NCBI GenBank assembly: GCA_001423545.1
Contig: LMOK01000003.1
Span: forward strand, 434,001 to 498,000
Length of the DNA: 64,000 bases
Direction: 5' to 3'
DNA from: Orlajensenia sp001423545
GTDB lineage: Bacteria; Actinomycetota; Actinomycetes; Actinomycetales; Microbacteriaceae
Shown here piece after piece: positions 25,021 to 34,400 of the stretch; positions within the stretch are counted from its first letter, which is position 1; the number at the start of each line of letters is the position of its first letter. A model generated the notes under the pieces. That model searched no databases and had not been told where the DNA came from. It worked only from the letters and a program-made list of their open reading frames with translations. The translations under genes and the position numbers were made by a program.

Positions 25021-26564
25021 CGGTTCTCCTCCACGAAGGTCACACGCATCGCCACCTTTCCGAGTACGAACCCGTCGGCGACGGAGACCGCCACGCCCGG
25101 GTCGACGAGGATCTCGCCGCCGTGCTCGTCGTAGAGGAGCACACCATTGGTGGATCCGAGGTCGGTCACGGTCCACTCTCCGTCGTCCAGGATGAGCCGG
25201 GCATGCGTCTTCGACAGCGTACGCGTCTGGTCGGGCACCGCGAGGGCCTGTTCCCCGGGGTCGGCGGCAACGGGGTTGCGCCCGAGTACCACCCTCGGAG
25301 CAGTCAGGTCGAGCTGGGTTCCATCATCGAGGGCGAGCCGCCAGCGCACGCGCGGTCGGCGATCCACCACGACGGTCGCCTCGAGGTCGTCGGCGTCCTC
25401 CTCGACCGGCGCGGCCGGCGTCGACCGACCGGCCGTGATGACGGTGTCGTAGTGGCCGAAGTCGTCATCCTCGTCGGAGCCGTCGTCCTCAGGGGCCGGC
25501 GGCGTGAACAACGGAGCCTCGACGGGCGGAGGCGGGGTGGCCGCGGCGGCCGGGGTGGCCGGGGTGACCGCGGCGGCCCCGGTTGCGGGTACAGCCGAGG
25601 CAGTCGGCGGCGCGACCGGCGCGACGACCGGCGGCGGGCTGATCGGAGGAACGACGGCCGGCGTCACCGAGGCCGGAACGGGCTCGAAGAACACCGGCGG
25701 TGAGGCTATCGCCGGCGGCGCGGGCGCCGGCGGCACCTCAGGGTGCGGCACGACCGGAGGGGCGACCGGGGCGACCGGGGCGACGGCCGGCTGGGCCGCA
25801 CGCGACTCACCGGCCGACGCCGAGGGGACCTGCTCGCGCGGCGCCCACGGGTTCGTCGCATCGGGCTCGGCGGCGGCATCCGCGGCGGCATCCGTCACCG
25901 CAGTCGTCGCGCCGGTGCGAGCGGCGGGCTGTCCCATGGTCTCGGCGATCGACACGTGCGCGACCGGCGGCAGGTCTGGGGCCTGTTCCGGAGCCGGTGC
26001 GGCGACCGGGATCACGGATGCGGCTGCGACGGCGGCCGACGAGGCGGCAGCGGCATCAGGTGCGGGATCCCGGGGCGGAATGGCGTAGCCCGACGCGTCT
26101 CGCGGAGCAGCAGCGGGCTCCAGCAGGGGCCCCACGCGCTCACTGAGCGTCGGCACCGACTGCATCCGCCCGCGCTCGGGGTCGGGCGACGCGCTCCCCC
26201 ACGCCAGCAGAGTCGCCCAGAGCGGACGCAGCAGCACGGCGAGCACGGTGCTGCCTGCGCCCCGGCCGAACAGCAGGTTGATGCGGTAGGTGGCGATGAC
26301 GAACAGGTAGAGGCCGTACAGGTTCACGATCGGGATGAACAGGAACACCACCGACCAGGCAGGCACCCCGCCGCGCGCATAGACCTCGGCGGTGTTGAGG
26401 ACGGGCACCCAGCCCTTCCACGACTCGCCGCCCAGACGGTGGAACAGCCGCGACAGCGCGAGGGCGTCCCACACGTAGACGGCGATGCCGACGAGGGAGA
26501 AGACCACGATCATGGCGACGAGCGCACCGATGACGGCCGAGGGATCCGACGAGGCTGTACTCAT
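25017..26564 (-). CDS. Membrane protein with N-terminal DUF5684-like helices and C-terminal FHA domain
   Basis: 515 residues. The first ~120 hold three or four membrane helices around SRLFHRLGGESWKGWVPVLN, the pattern of DUF5684-type proteins. A long Ala/Pro linker follows. The FHA domain at about 415-510 has VLGRNPVAADPGE, LSKTHARLIL and LGSTNGVLL. Just before it lie YDTVIT and EATVVVDRR, the latter matching the Thr repeats of the protein at 23435-24181. This resembles GarA/OdhI, where a phosphorylated N-terminal Thr binds the protein's own FHA domain. Coupled at both ends to its neighbours. Confidence 0.85.
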   Translation of the reverse strand: MSTASSDPSAVIGALVAMIVVFSLVGIAVYVWDALALSRLFHRLGGESWKGWVPVLNTAEVYARGGVPAWSVVFLFIPIVNLYGLYLFVIATYRINLLFGRGAGSTVLAVLLRPLWATLLAWGSASPDPERGRMQSVPTLSERVGPLLEPAAAPRDASGYAIPPRDPAPDAAAASSAAVAAASVIPVAAPAPEQAPDLPPVAHVSIAETMGQPAARTGATTAVTDAAADAAAEPDATNPWAPREQVPSASAGESRAAQPAVAPVAPVAPPVVPHPEVPPAPAPPAIASPPVFFEPVPASVTPAVVPPISPPPVVAPVAPPTASAVPATGAAAVTPATPAAAATPPPPVEAPLFTPPAPEDDGSDEDDDFGHYDTVITAGRSTPAAPVEEDADDLEATVVVDRRPRVRWRLALDDGTQLDLTAPRVVLGRNPVAADPGEQALAVPDQTRTLSKTHARLILDDGEWTVTDLGSTNGVLLYDEHGGEILVDPGVAVSVADGFVLGKVAMRVTFVEENR

Positions 26565-29065
26565 GGGGCGATCTCCTTGCGCATGCTGAGGGGCACGGTG
26601 ACGGGACGATTCGTGCTGCGGATGCGGGCGAGGAACGACCGCAGGGTGAGGGTTGTTCCGAGGCGCTTCCAGAACGAGGAGCCGGCCAGCAGCGTCTGGC
26701 GCTCGTCGTCGACGATGCTCCAGGCCGAGTCGGCGTCGGCAGCGGTCGGCGGATGCTCCGAGAAGACGGCGCGGTCGACCTCGCGGGCCAGCTGCTCGGC
26801 CGCAGCGCGGCCGGCCGACCTGGCGAGCAGCAGTCGGCTCGGCAGCCTGTCGAACGGCACGTCGGCATCGGCGTAGCCGTCGACGAGTTCCTCCCAGGCG
26901 CCCACGATGCGCACCTCGGGGTCGGCCGCCCCACGGCGGAAGCGACGGCGCAGCACCTTCGCCAGCACGATGGCGGCGATGGGCAGCAGCAGGAGAAGCA
27001 CAGCCAGGGCGCCGATCGCGACGCCGCGGACGATGGGCCAGAATCCCGATGCGGCGACGGCGTCATCACCCGTCGGCACGACGTCGGCGTCGGAGGCGTC
27101 GCTCTGGGCCTGAGGCGGGTCGACGGCCTCGCTCTGGGCGTCGTCGGGGACCGTCGGATTCTCCGGCAGCTGCTCGCCCTCGGTGATGGCGGTCGGGGCC
27201 TTGGCGAACTGGGGCGTCACGTCGAACGGCACCCAGCCTCCTCGGGGATCGCGCACCTCCACCCAGGCACTCATCTGCGAGCCGGTGCACACCTCGGTGC
27301 ACACGGGGATGCCGGGAACCTCGTCGGCTGCGGGCAGGCGGATGCCGACCACGACGCGCGACTCGAAGCCCCACTCCCGCGCCAGCAGCGACGCGGCGAC
27401 GGAGAACTGCTCGTCGTCTCCGACGGCGGCGACCAGTGTCGCATCCGTCGCCTTCGCTCCTGCCCGGCGCTGCTGGTCGACGAGCGAGGTGAACAGCGTC
27501 TCGATGCGGGCCCGCGAATGCCCGGCGTAGCTCGAGAGGAAGGTGTACCGGCCGTCGGCCTTCAGCGCCTGCACCCAGCTGGTGGAGTCGGCATCGGCGA
27601 GCAGGCCGTGGCTCAGGTAGCCGCGCGCGCGCAGCCGATCGATGAGCTCGGTCAGGCCGGCTCCGGTGCGCGGCAGTTCCTGCAGCGATGCCCACTCCAG
27701 CAAGGCCGGGTATTCATCGGGATCGAGACCCGTGGCAGCGCCCTGAGCCGAACCGAAGTCGGCCGGCGCCTTCTGCTCGTCGGCCGTCAGGGTGTACGAG
27801 TCTCCGGGGAGGAGCCCGAAATCGTCGTCGGCCGGCGCGACGTCGACGGCGCCCCCACTGTCTGCGGCGATGGCGAAACCGTCGTCGAGGGCCTCGGCGC
27901 GCGGACCGGCGAAATCGGGAGCCGCGGCGAGAGCCGACGGCGAGAGCACCCAGACTCCGCTGTAGCCCTCTCCGATCCTCACCCCGAGGTCGATGCGGTC
28001 GTCGCCGGCCCCGGCCGATCGCGGCAGGCGGGAGAAGCGCGTGTCGGCCGCGACGTGCACGGTCTCGCCGTCGTAGTCGTCGAGCACGGCCAGAGGAAGG
28101 CGACCGACGCGCTCGACATCACCCGACACGCGGAACAGCTCGGTGTCGAAGGAGTCGACGCCGAACCAGCCGCGATAGTCGCTCAGCGGGCTCGGCTGCT
28201 TCTGCACGACGATGCTCGGATCGATGCCGTCGCGCAGGGCGTCGCGGTCGGCCAGCTGCGCGGCCGCCGGGGCCACGGCGAGCCCACCGACCAGCGCGAT
28301 CACGATGAGGCCCACGGCGAGGGCGTTGCGCCGCACGGCGATCCAGACGGATCCGCCGCCCCCGCTGACGGTCCCGCCGCGGGCACGGGCGAGCGCCCGG
28401 GCCCGCACCAGCCTGGAGCGGCCGAGTAGCCAGCCCACGGTGATGAGCAGGGTGAGCACGGCGAGGAGCAGCTCGCGCGGCGCCGGCAGCTCGACGCCGA
28501 ACACGTCGACGGCCGCGCTGGTCTCGCTGGAGCCGAAGGTCACCCCGAACAGCACCATCGCCACGACGGGCAGCGCGGCCAGCGGCGTCCACCTGTCGTC
28601 GCGCAGCACGAGGGTCGTGCCGAGGAGCGTGCCGACGAGGGTCACGATCAGGAAGGGAACGAGCACCGCCTGGTACTCCCCGACCGGAAGGTCGAGGGTG
28701 AGCAGCTGCTTCCACCCCACGACCACGCCGACGATGCCGTCGCGGATGCCGCGGGCGATGCCCGGGATTCCCGTGACGGCCGAGGGAATGGCCACGGGCA
28801 CCACGACCAGGGCGTAGGCGGCGACGGTGACGAGCACGGTCAGCAGGGCGCCGGTGATGCCGCGCCAGCCGAGACGTCGTGCCAGGAGGGCGATCCCGCC
28901 GCCGATGACGGTTCCGACGACGGCCACGAGCACGACGCGCCAGGACTGGTACACCGGCCAGGCGGCGACGGTGGCGAGCACCACTCCGAGCACCAGGTAG
29001 CCGAGCCCCCAGAACTCGATGGCGCGGTCGGTGCGGCGCTCCCGGGTCGCCAGTCGGCGGCTCAT
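26561..29065 (-). CDS. Transglutaminase-like membrane protein, probable pseudoenzyme
   Basis: 834 residues of TgpA-like layout: about seven N-terminal membrane helices (to about 260), an extracytoplasmic region with a transglutaminase-fold core at about 530-620, a membrane helix at about 690-715 (IGALAVLLLLLPIAAIVLAKVL) and a cytoplasmic tail. In active relatives the core reads GDCEHFA…, then HAW.EV, then DPT. Here it is GDDEQFSVAASLLAR, MSAWVEV and FDVTP: Cys is Asp, His is Ser, only the Asp remains. It probably binds rather than cleaves or cross-links. MoxR-DUF58-transglutaminase is a common actinobacterial trio. Confidence 0.88.
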   Translation of the reverse strand: MSRRLATRERRTDRAIEFWGLGYLVLGVVLATVAAWPVYQSWRVVLVAVVGTVIGGGIALLARRLGWRGITGALLTVLVTVAAYALVVVPVAIPSAVTGIPGIARGIRDGIVGVVVGWKQLLTLDLPVGEYQAVLVPFLIVTLVGTLLGTTLVLRDDRWTPLAALPVVAMVLFGVTFGSSETSAAVDVFGVELPAPRELLLAVLTLLITVGWLLGRSRLVRARALARARGGTVSGGGGSVWIAVRRNALAVGLIVIALVGGLAVAPAAAQLADRDALRDGIDPSIVVQKQPSPLSDYRGWFGVDSFDTELFRVSGDVERVGRLPLAVLDDYDGETVHVAADTRFSRLPRSAGAGDDRIDLGVRIGEGYSGVWVLSPSALAAAPDFAGPRAEALDDGFAIAADSGGAVDVAPADDDFGLLPGDSYTLTADEQKAPADFGSAQGAATGLDPDEYPALLEWASLQELPRTGAGLTELIDRLRARGYLSHGLLADADSTSWVQALKADGRYTFLSSYAGHSRARIETLFTSLVDQQRRAGAKATDATLVAAVGDDEQFSVAASLLAREWGFESRVVVGIRLPAADEVPGIPVCTEVCTGSQMSAWVEVRDPRGGWVPFDVTPQFAKAPTAITEGEQLPENPTVPDDAQSEAVDPPQAQSDASDADVVPTGDDAVAASGFWPIVRGVAIGALAVLLLLLPIAAIVLAKVLRRRFRRGAADPEVRIVGAWEELVDGYADADVPFDRLPSRLLLARSAGRAAAEQLAREVDRAVFSEHPPTAADADSAWSIVDDERQTLLAGSSFWKRLGTTLTLRSFLARIRSTNRPVTVPLSMRKEIAP

Positions 29066-30432
29066 CGCAGGGCTCCACGGGCGAGCAGCTTGGTCAGGTC
29101 GTCGAGGGCGCCGATCGTGATCACGGTGATCTCGCGGGCCGTGCGGATGCTGGGCTCGGCCCCGGGCTCGCAGCGCACCGCGACGGTCCGGATGCGGGCG
29201 GGCAGGGTGATGGCGGCCTGGCGCATGCGCGTGAGCGGCATCCGTGATCCCGTGACGAGGAAGGCGATCGACAGGTCGGGGAAGCTCTGGGCGGTGAGGG
29301 CCGTGACGGCCTCGAGCCGCATGACGTTCGCGCGGGACTCGATGGCCGCCATGCCGTCGAGCATGGCCTTCGGGGTCTGGGTCGGAACCGTGTTGATGCT
29401 CATGACGGCATCGCGGGAGAACTCGGGGATGGGGGCGCTCACGGCGACGAGCACATCGCGACCCTCGCGCACGCCGTTGAGGCCGAGCGACGATGCCGCG
29501 CTGACGGCCATCTCGAACTCGTCATCGGTCTCGAACTCGGCGATGTCGAGGTCGAGCAGGATGGCGATGCGGGCGTGCCGCGATTCCTCGAACTGGCGCA
29601 CCATCAGCTTGCCGGTGCGGGCCGTCGCCTTCCAGTGCACGTGGCGCTGCGAGTCGCCGGCGACGTAGTCGCGCACGGCGTGGAAGGAGAGGTCTGAGTC
29701 GGTCAGGTCGCTCGTCGGGGTTCCCTCGAGGTCGCGGATGAGACCGGCGCTGGTGCTCGGGATGGCCACGGTGACGGGGTGCACGTAGACGCGCTGCACG
29801 TCGGGCCAGCTCATGTCCCGGTGCAGGATGCCGAGCGGGTCACCGCGGGAGATCGTCATCGGGCCCACGTCGATGACGCCGCGGCGCTCGGCACCGATCG
29901 TGAGGTTCTCGCGGTGCTGGGCGCCGGCGCGCAGCAGGGGAACGTGCACCTCGACGAGGCCCCGGCCCACGGGGATGTCGACGACACCGGGCAGCGACGC
30001 ACGTTCGCCGCGGTTCACCAGGTCGAGATGGCCTCCGACGGTGCTGCCGGCGACGACCCTGTCGCGATCGAGGACGAGTTCGAGCCTGTAGTCATGGGCA
30101 CCGAGCAGGAACGGGATGCAGGCCAGCAGCAGCAGTGCCGCGATCGCCGCCACCACCCAGGCCTCGACCCAGCCGAAGCCGAGTCCGGCGACGACACCGC
30201 CGATCACGGCGATGGCCAGCACCAGTCCGGCCGGCGACACGGTGTCGCGCGTCCACTCCACCGCCCGCCGCACGGCGTTCGCTCCGACCCGCGTCGCCCG
30301 GCGCACGCCGAACACGGCGCCGGCCACGGCGCCGCGCCGGGTCTCGGCGTAGCGCGTGACGGTCGCTGCACGCGTGCGGGTTCCCGTCGCAGCCGAGGTG
30401 CGGCTGAGACGGGATTCGGTCGGAGAGCTCAC
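29062..30432 (-). CDS. DUF58-domain membrane protein
   Basis: 456 residues. A basic N terminus precedes two closely spaced membrane helices at about 68-112. The C-terminal DUF58 domain shows the conserved core SFHAVRDYVAGDSQRHVHWKATARTG followed by KLMVRQFE, then a VWA-like fold (ARIAILLDLDIAEF). DUF58 proteins accompany MoxR ATPases and may act as adaptors for envelope assembly. It is coupled on both sides by 4-base overlaps (MoxR upstream, transglutaminase-like downstream). Confidence 0.92.
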   Translation of the reverse strand: MSSPTESRLSRTSAATGTRTRAATVTRYAETRRGAVAGAVFGVRRATRVGANAVRRAVEWTRDTVSPAGLVLAIAVIGGVVAGLGFGWVEAWVVAAIAALLLLACIPFLLGAHDYRLELVLDRDRVVAGSTVGGHLDLVNRGERASLPGVVDIPVGRGLVEVHVPLLRAGAQHRENLTIGAERRGVIDVGPMTISRGDPLGILHRDMSWPDVQRVYVHPVTVAIPSTSAGLIRDLEGTPTSDLTDSDLSFHAVRDYVAGDSQRHVHWKATARTGKLMVRQFEESRHARIAILLDLDIAEFETDDEFEMAVSAASSLGLNGVREGRDVLVAVSAPIPEFSRDAVMSINTVPTQTPKAMLDGMAAIESRANVMRLEAVTALTAQSFPDLSIAFLVTGSRMPLTRMRQAAITLPARIRTVAVRCEPGAEPSIRTAREITVITIGALDDLTKLLARGALR

Positions 30433-31394
30433 GCAGCCCCGTTCTCGCGGGGCGGGGTGACGTCGAGCAGGATCTGGCCGATGACGGCCGCGGCCGTGAC
30501 ACCGTCGAACTCGGCCTCGGGCTCGAGCACGAGGCGGTGGCTGAACGCCGGGATGGCCAGGTCGCGCACGTCGTCGGGGGTGACGAAGGTGCGTCCGTGG
30601 GCTGCCGCCCAGGTCATCACGAGCTTCGAGAGCGAGATGGCGCCGCGCACGCTGACGCCGAGGCGCACCTCGGTGGCCCGCCGCGTGGCGTCGACGATGC
30701 GCATGATGTAGTCGGAGATGAGCGGGTTCACGTAGACGCTGCGCGACATGTCCGTCATCGTGACGAGGGTGTCGGGCGAGACGATGCCCGTGAGCTCGCC
30801 CTTCGGCTGCGACACCCCCTGCAGGATGCGCAGGGTCGCCGCCTCATCCGGGTACCCGATGCTGGTCTTGATCATGAAGCGGTCGAGCTGCGCCTCGGGC
30901 AGGCGGTAGGTGCCGCCCTGCTCGATCGGGTTCTGCGTGGCGAGCACGAGGAACGGGTCGCCGACGGCCCGGGTGACGCCGTCGATGGTGACGTTGCCCT
31001 CCTCCATGACCTCGAGCAGGGCCGACTGCGTCTTCGGGCTGGCGCGGTTGATCTCGTCGGCCAGAACGATGTTGGCGAAGATGGGACCGGCGTGGAACTC
31101 GAACTCGCCCTTCTTCTGGTCGTAGACCGTGATGCCCGTGATGTCGCCGGGCAGCAGGTCGGGCGTGAACTGGATGCGCGAGTTGGTTCCCGTGATGGTC
31201 TGGCCGATGGCGCGGGCGAGGGCGGTCTTGCCCGTGCCCGGGAAGTCCTCGAGCAGCACGTGGCCCTCGCTGATGGCCGTCGCCAGCACCAGCTCGACCA
31301 CGTGGCGCTTGCCGAGGATGGCCTGCTCCACGTTGTCGGCGAGCAGCGAGAACGTGTCGGTGAACCAGGCGGCCTGCTCGGGGGCGATCGTCAT
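30429..31394 (-). CDS. MoxR-family AAA+ ATPase
   Basis: 321-residue cytoplasmic chaperone-like ATPase. Walker A FPGTGKTAL (residues about 51-59), Walker B IVLADEINRASPKTQSALLE, sensor 1 LATQNPIEQGGTY, and arginine-containing sensor 2 region VRLGVSVRGAISL. ATG 31394 follows GAGAGGA by nine bases. MoxR proteins with DUF58/VWA partners are known in other bacteria to help mature large complexes. Here the obvious clients are the 2024-residue ectoprotein just upstream and the transglutaminase-like protein. Confidence 0.95.
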   Translation of the reverse strand: MTIAPEQAAWFTDTFSLLADNVEQAILGKRHVVELVLATAISEGHVLLEDFPGTGKTALARAIGQTITGTNSRIQFTPDLLPGDITGITVYDQKKGEFEFHAGPIFANIVLADEINRASPKTQSALLEVMEEGNVTIDGVTRAVGDPFLVLATQNPIEQGGTYRLPEAQLDRFMIKTSIGYPDEAATLRILQGVSQPKGELTGIVSPDTLVTMTDMSRSVYVNPLISDYIMRIVDATRRATEVRLGVSVRGAISLSKLVMTWAAAHGRTFVTPDDVRDLAIPAFSHRLVLEPEAEFDGVTAAAVIGQILLDVTPPRENGAA

Positions 31395-31444
31395 ACTGTG
31401 GGGTCCTCTCGAAGGATTCTGGGGAAGAACGGGTGCGCCGATGC

Positions 31445-34400
31445 TCACGGTGCGACGGACTCGGCCGGGGGCGTCTCGGTCGGCGTCGGCTCCGGGGTCG
31501 GCTCCGGCGGGGGCGGCGGGGCGCAGATCGGAACGGTGTGCGTAATCCCCTGCAGCGGCGCGAACGAGCCCGTGAAGGTGACGGTGAGATCGGCCGAGAG
31601 CCTGTCGGCCGCGAAGGTGAATCCCGACACGGCATACGACCCGCGAGCTGCAGCCGAGACAGACACCAGATCGCCCGGGTTCGTCGTGTCGACCCAGCAG
31701 CCGTCCTCCTGCCGGTCCGGATCGTCGAACTCCACCGAGACGGTCGTCGGAACGTTGCCGGTGATGCCCGTCTCGCCGGAGCAGTACAACCCGAAGTTCT
31801 TGCGGCACTCGCGCGCCTTCACGTTGCCCGGGGCGCCATCGTCGGAGAGGGAGAAGTCCTCCCGCCACTGGCCGTAGAGGTAGTACTGCATCTCGAAGCC
31901 ACGGCGGGGATCGATCTGGGGCGCGCGCTCGAGACCGTAGCTGTAGCTCAACCCGCCGCCGCTCGGCACGGTGGCGACGGCGTAGGTGTTGTCCCCGGAC
32001 GGCGCGTCGACCGCCACGAAGGTGAGCACCTGAACCGAGTTCGACGATGCGACACCGAAGCCGTTGCTCACGCAGGCCTTGACCTGGTACACCTCGAACT
32101 CGGCCAGGCCCGACAGCGTCGGCCCGGCACCCTGCGCCTCGCCGCCGGAGATCGAGAGCGATCCCCCCTTGGCGTTCACCCGGCACTGCGGCTCGCCGCC
32201 GTTGCGCCAGGCGACGTAGAGGCGCTCGACCGGCTTCGCGCTGCCGTTGGCGTTGGCATCCGCTCCCCCGACGGTGATCGAGGAGTTCGTGGCTGCGGAT
32301 GCCGTGACCCCGTTCGTGATGACCGGGCTGCCGGCACCCTCGACCGTGACGACGACGGATGCCCCGTCGGTCGAGCCCGAGATCGGCGGCTGGAACCGGC
32401 TGATCGGCACGATGGTCAGCACCTGGGGGCCGGGCGTCACGTCGAGGCGCTCGGTCGTGGTCCTGCCGGAGCGGGTGATGGTCTGGTCGCGCTCGACGAT
32501 GCGGAACGCCTGGGTGTCGTCCGAGGAGGCCACCGAGAGTTCGATGACGGCGTTGTTCGGAGCCGTGCGGCCGTCGACGTAGACGGGAACCGCCGACGCC
32601 TCGCCGATGCGCGGGGCCTCGTAGGCCCACGTCGTGACGGACGAGGTGTCGCCCGACTCGCCGACGGAGTTGACGGCGCGGGCCGTGTACTCGTGCTTCT
32701 CGCCGTTGACCAGGCCGGAGACCGTGCAGGAGTAGACGCCGGCGACGGAGGGCGAGCAGTCGGCGGACTGCTGGCGGCCGCCGCTGTAGATGGCGACGCC
32801 CGTGAGTTCCGGATGCGCCCGAGCCGCCTCGCCGAGGGCGACGTCGAGCGTCACGCTCGACCCCGTGTAGGAGCGGGTGGAGATCGACGACGGCCGCTGC
32901 GGATAGCCCTGCACGTCGATCGTCAGGCGTCCGGTTCCGGTGCGGCCCTGCGCGTCGGTCACGGTGAACGGCACGATGCACTCGCCGCCGAAGGCATCCT
33001 GTCCGGAGGGGAAGACGGCGTTGACCGCCGTGTCACCGGACGCCGCGACCGTGGCGACGTCGCAGGCGACGCCCCCGCCCGAGCCGATGCTCACGAGCTT
33101 GAGTCCGGCGCCGGTCTTGCCGGCGAACGGGTCGTACTCACCCGAGACCCCGACGACGGGGATGGAGCAGGTGCCGGCGCTGACGGTGCACTTCTCGGTG
33201 AAGGTCGCACCGCGCGGGGCGTCTGCCGGCGCGACGCCGACGACGAGCGTGATGGCCGCGCTCAGGCCGCCGAAGGCCGACACCGACACCGTCGCCGTCT
33301 CGCGGGTTCCGGGACGCGCGTCCGCCCGGGCCTCGAAGGCGACCTCGGCGCCGTTCTGGGTCATCACGAAGGAAGCGCCGTCGTAGGCGACGCTGTAGTC
33401 GAGCTTCGACCTGTCGCCCTCGCGGTCGCCCTCCCAGGTCGTCATGGAGTCGTACAGCGCGACGGTCTCGGAGGCCGCTGGAGCGATCGTGCGCGAGAGC
33501 GCCGAGAGGATGGCCTGCGGGTTCTTCGGCCTGATGGCGACCGGCACGACGACGTACGACCAGGTCGACTGGCCGTCGATGCGGAGGGGCACGAGGCAGG
33601 AGTCGATCCAGGGCGCCTCGCGTCCTGCGGAGTACACGGCGTCGTCCTTGCCGCTCGCCGTGCAGGTGGCGGCCGCCCGCTGCGTGGTGAACTTCCCGTC
33701 GCGCAACTGCACGTCATCGGATGCCGGAAGGTCGACGAGGTCGCGCACGTCGATCGTGGCCGACTTCTCCTCATCGACCTGAACGGGGTCGATGGCGGCC
33801 TTCAGCTGAACGCGCATGTTGTCGAAGGCGGGGATGCGCAGGAAGCCGTAGGACACGACGTCCTGTCCCGCGGCATCCGTCGCCGACACCTGGAACGGAA
33901 CGAGATCGCCCTTCGCCGGCAGCGAGCCGGTGATGCGCCATCCGTCGACGTCGTAACGCGACTGCGCCCGGTCGCCCCAGAGTCGCAGCTTGAGCCCGGC
34001 GACATCACCGGACGACCAGGCCACCTTGCCCGAGAGCACGTCGACGCCCGACGTCGACAGGTCGCCGCGGGTACGCGCCGTCAGCACGGTGTCGCTGACG
34101 ATCGGATTGTCGGCGCCGACCTCGTCGCTCACCGCGACCACGATGAGTCCTTGAGCCGTGCTCGACGAGGCATCGGATCGCACCGTGTACACGTAGGAAT
34201 TGGTGCCGGTCACGTCACCGGCGTTCAGGAGCACCCGTCCGTCGGCGATCGAGGTCTTCGCGTCGATCAGCCGCTCGAGTCGGTCGTACTCGCTGGTTCC
34301 GGCGGGAGCGTTCGGCTCGAGTGCGATCAGCTCGAGTTCGCCCTGCGCCGGGTCGCGGTCGTTGTCGAGGGGCTGGATGCGCACGGGAGTGGCGGCGCCG

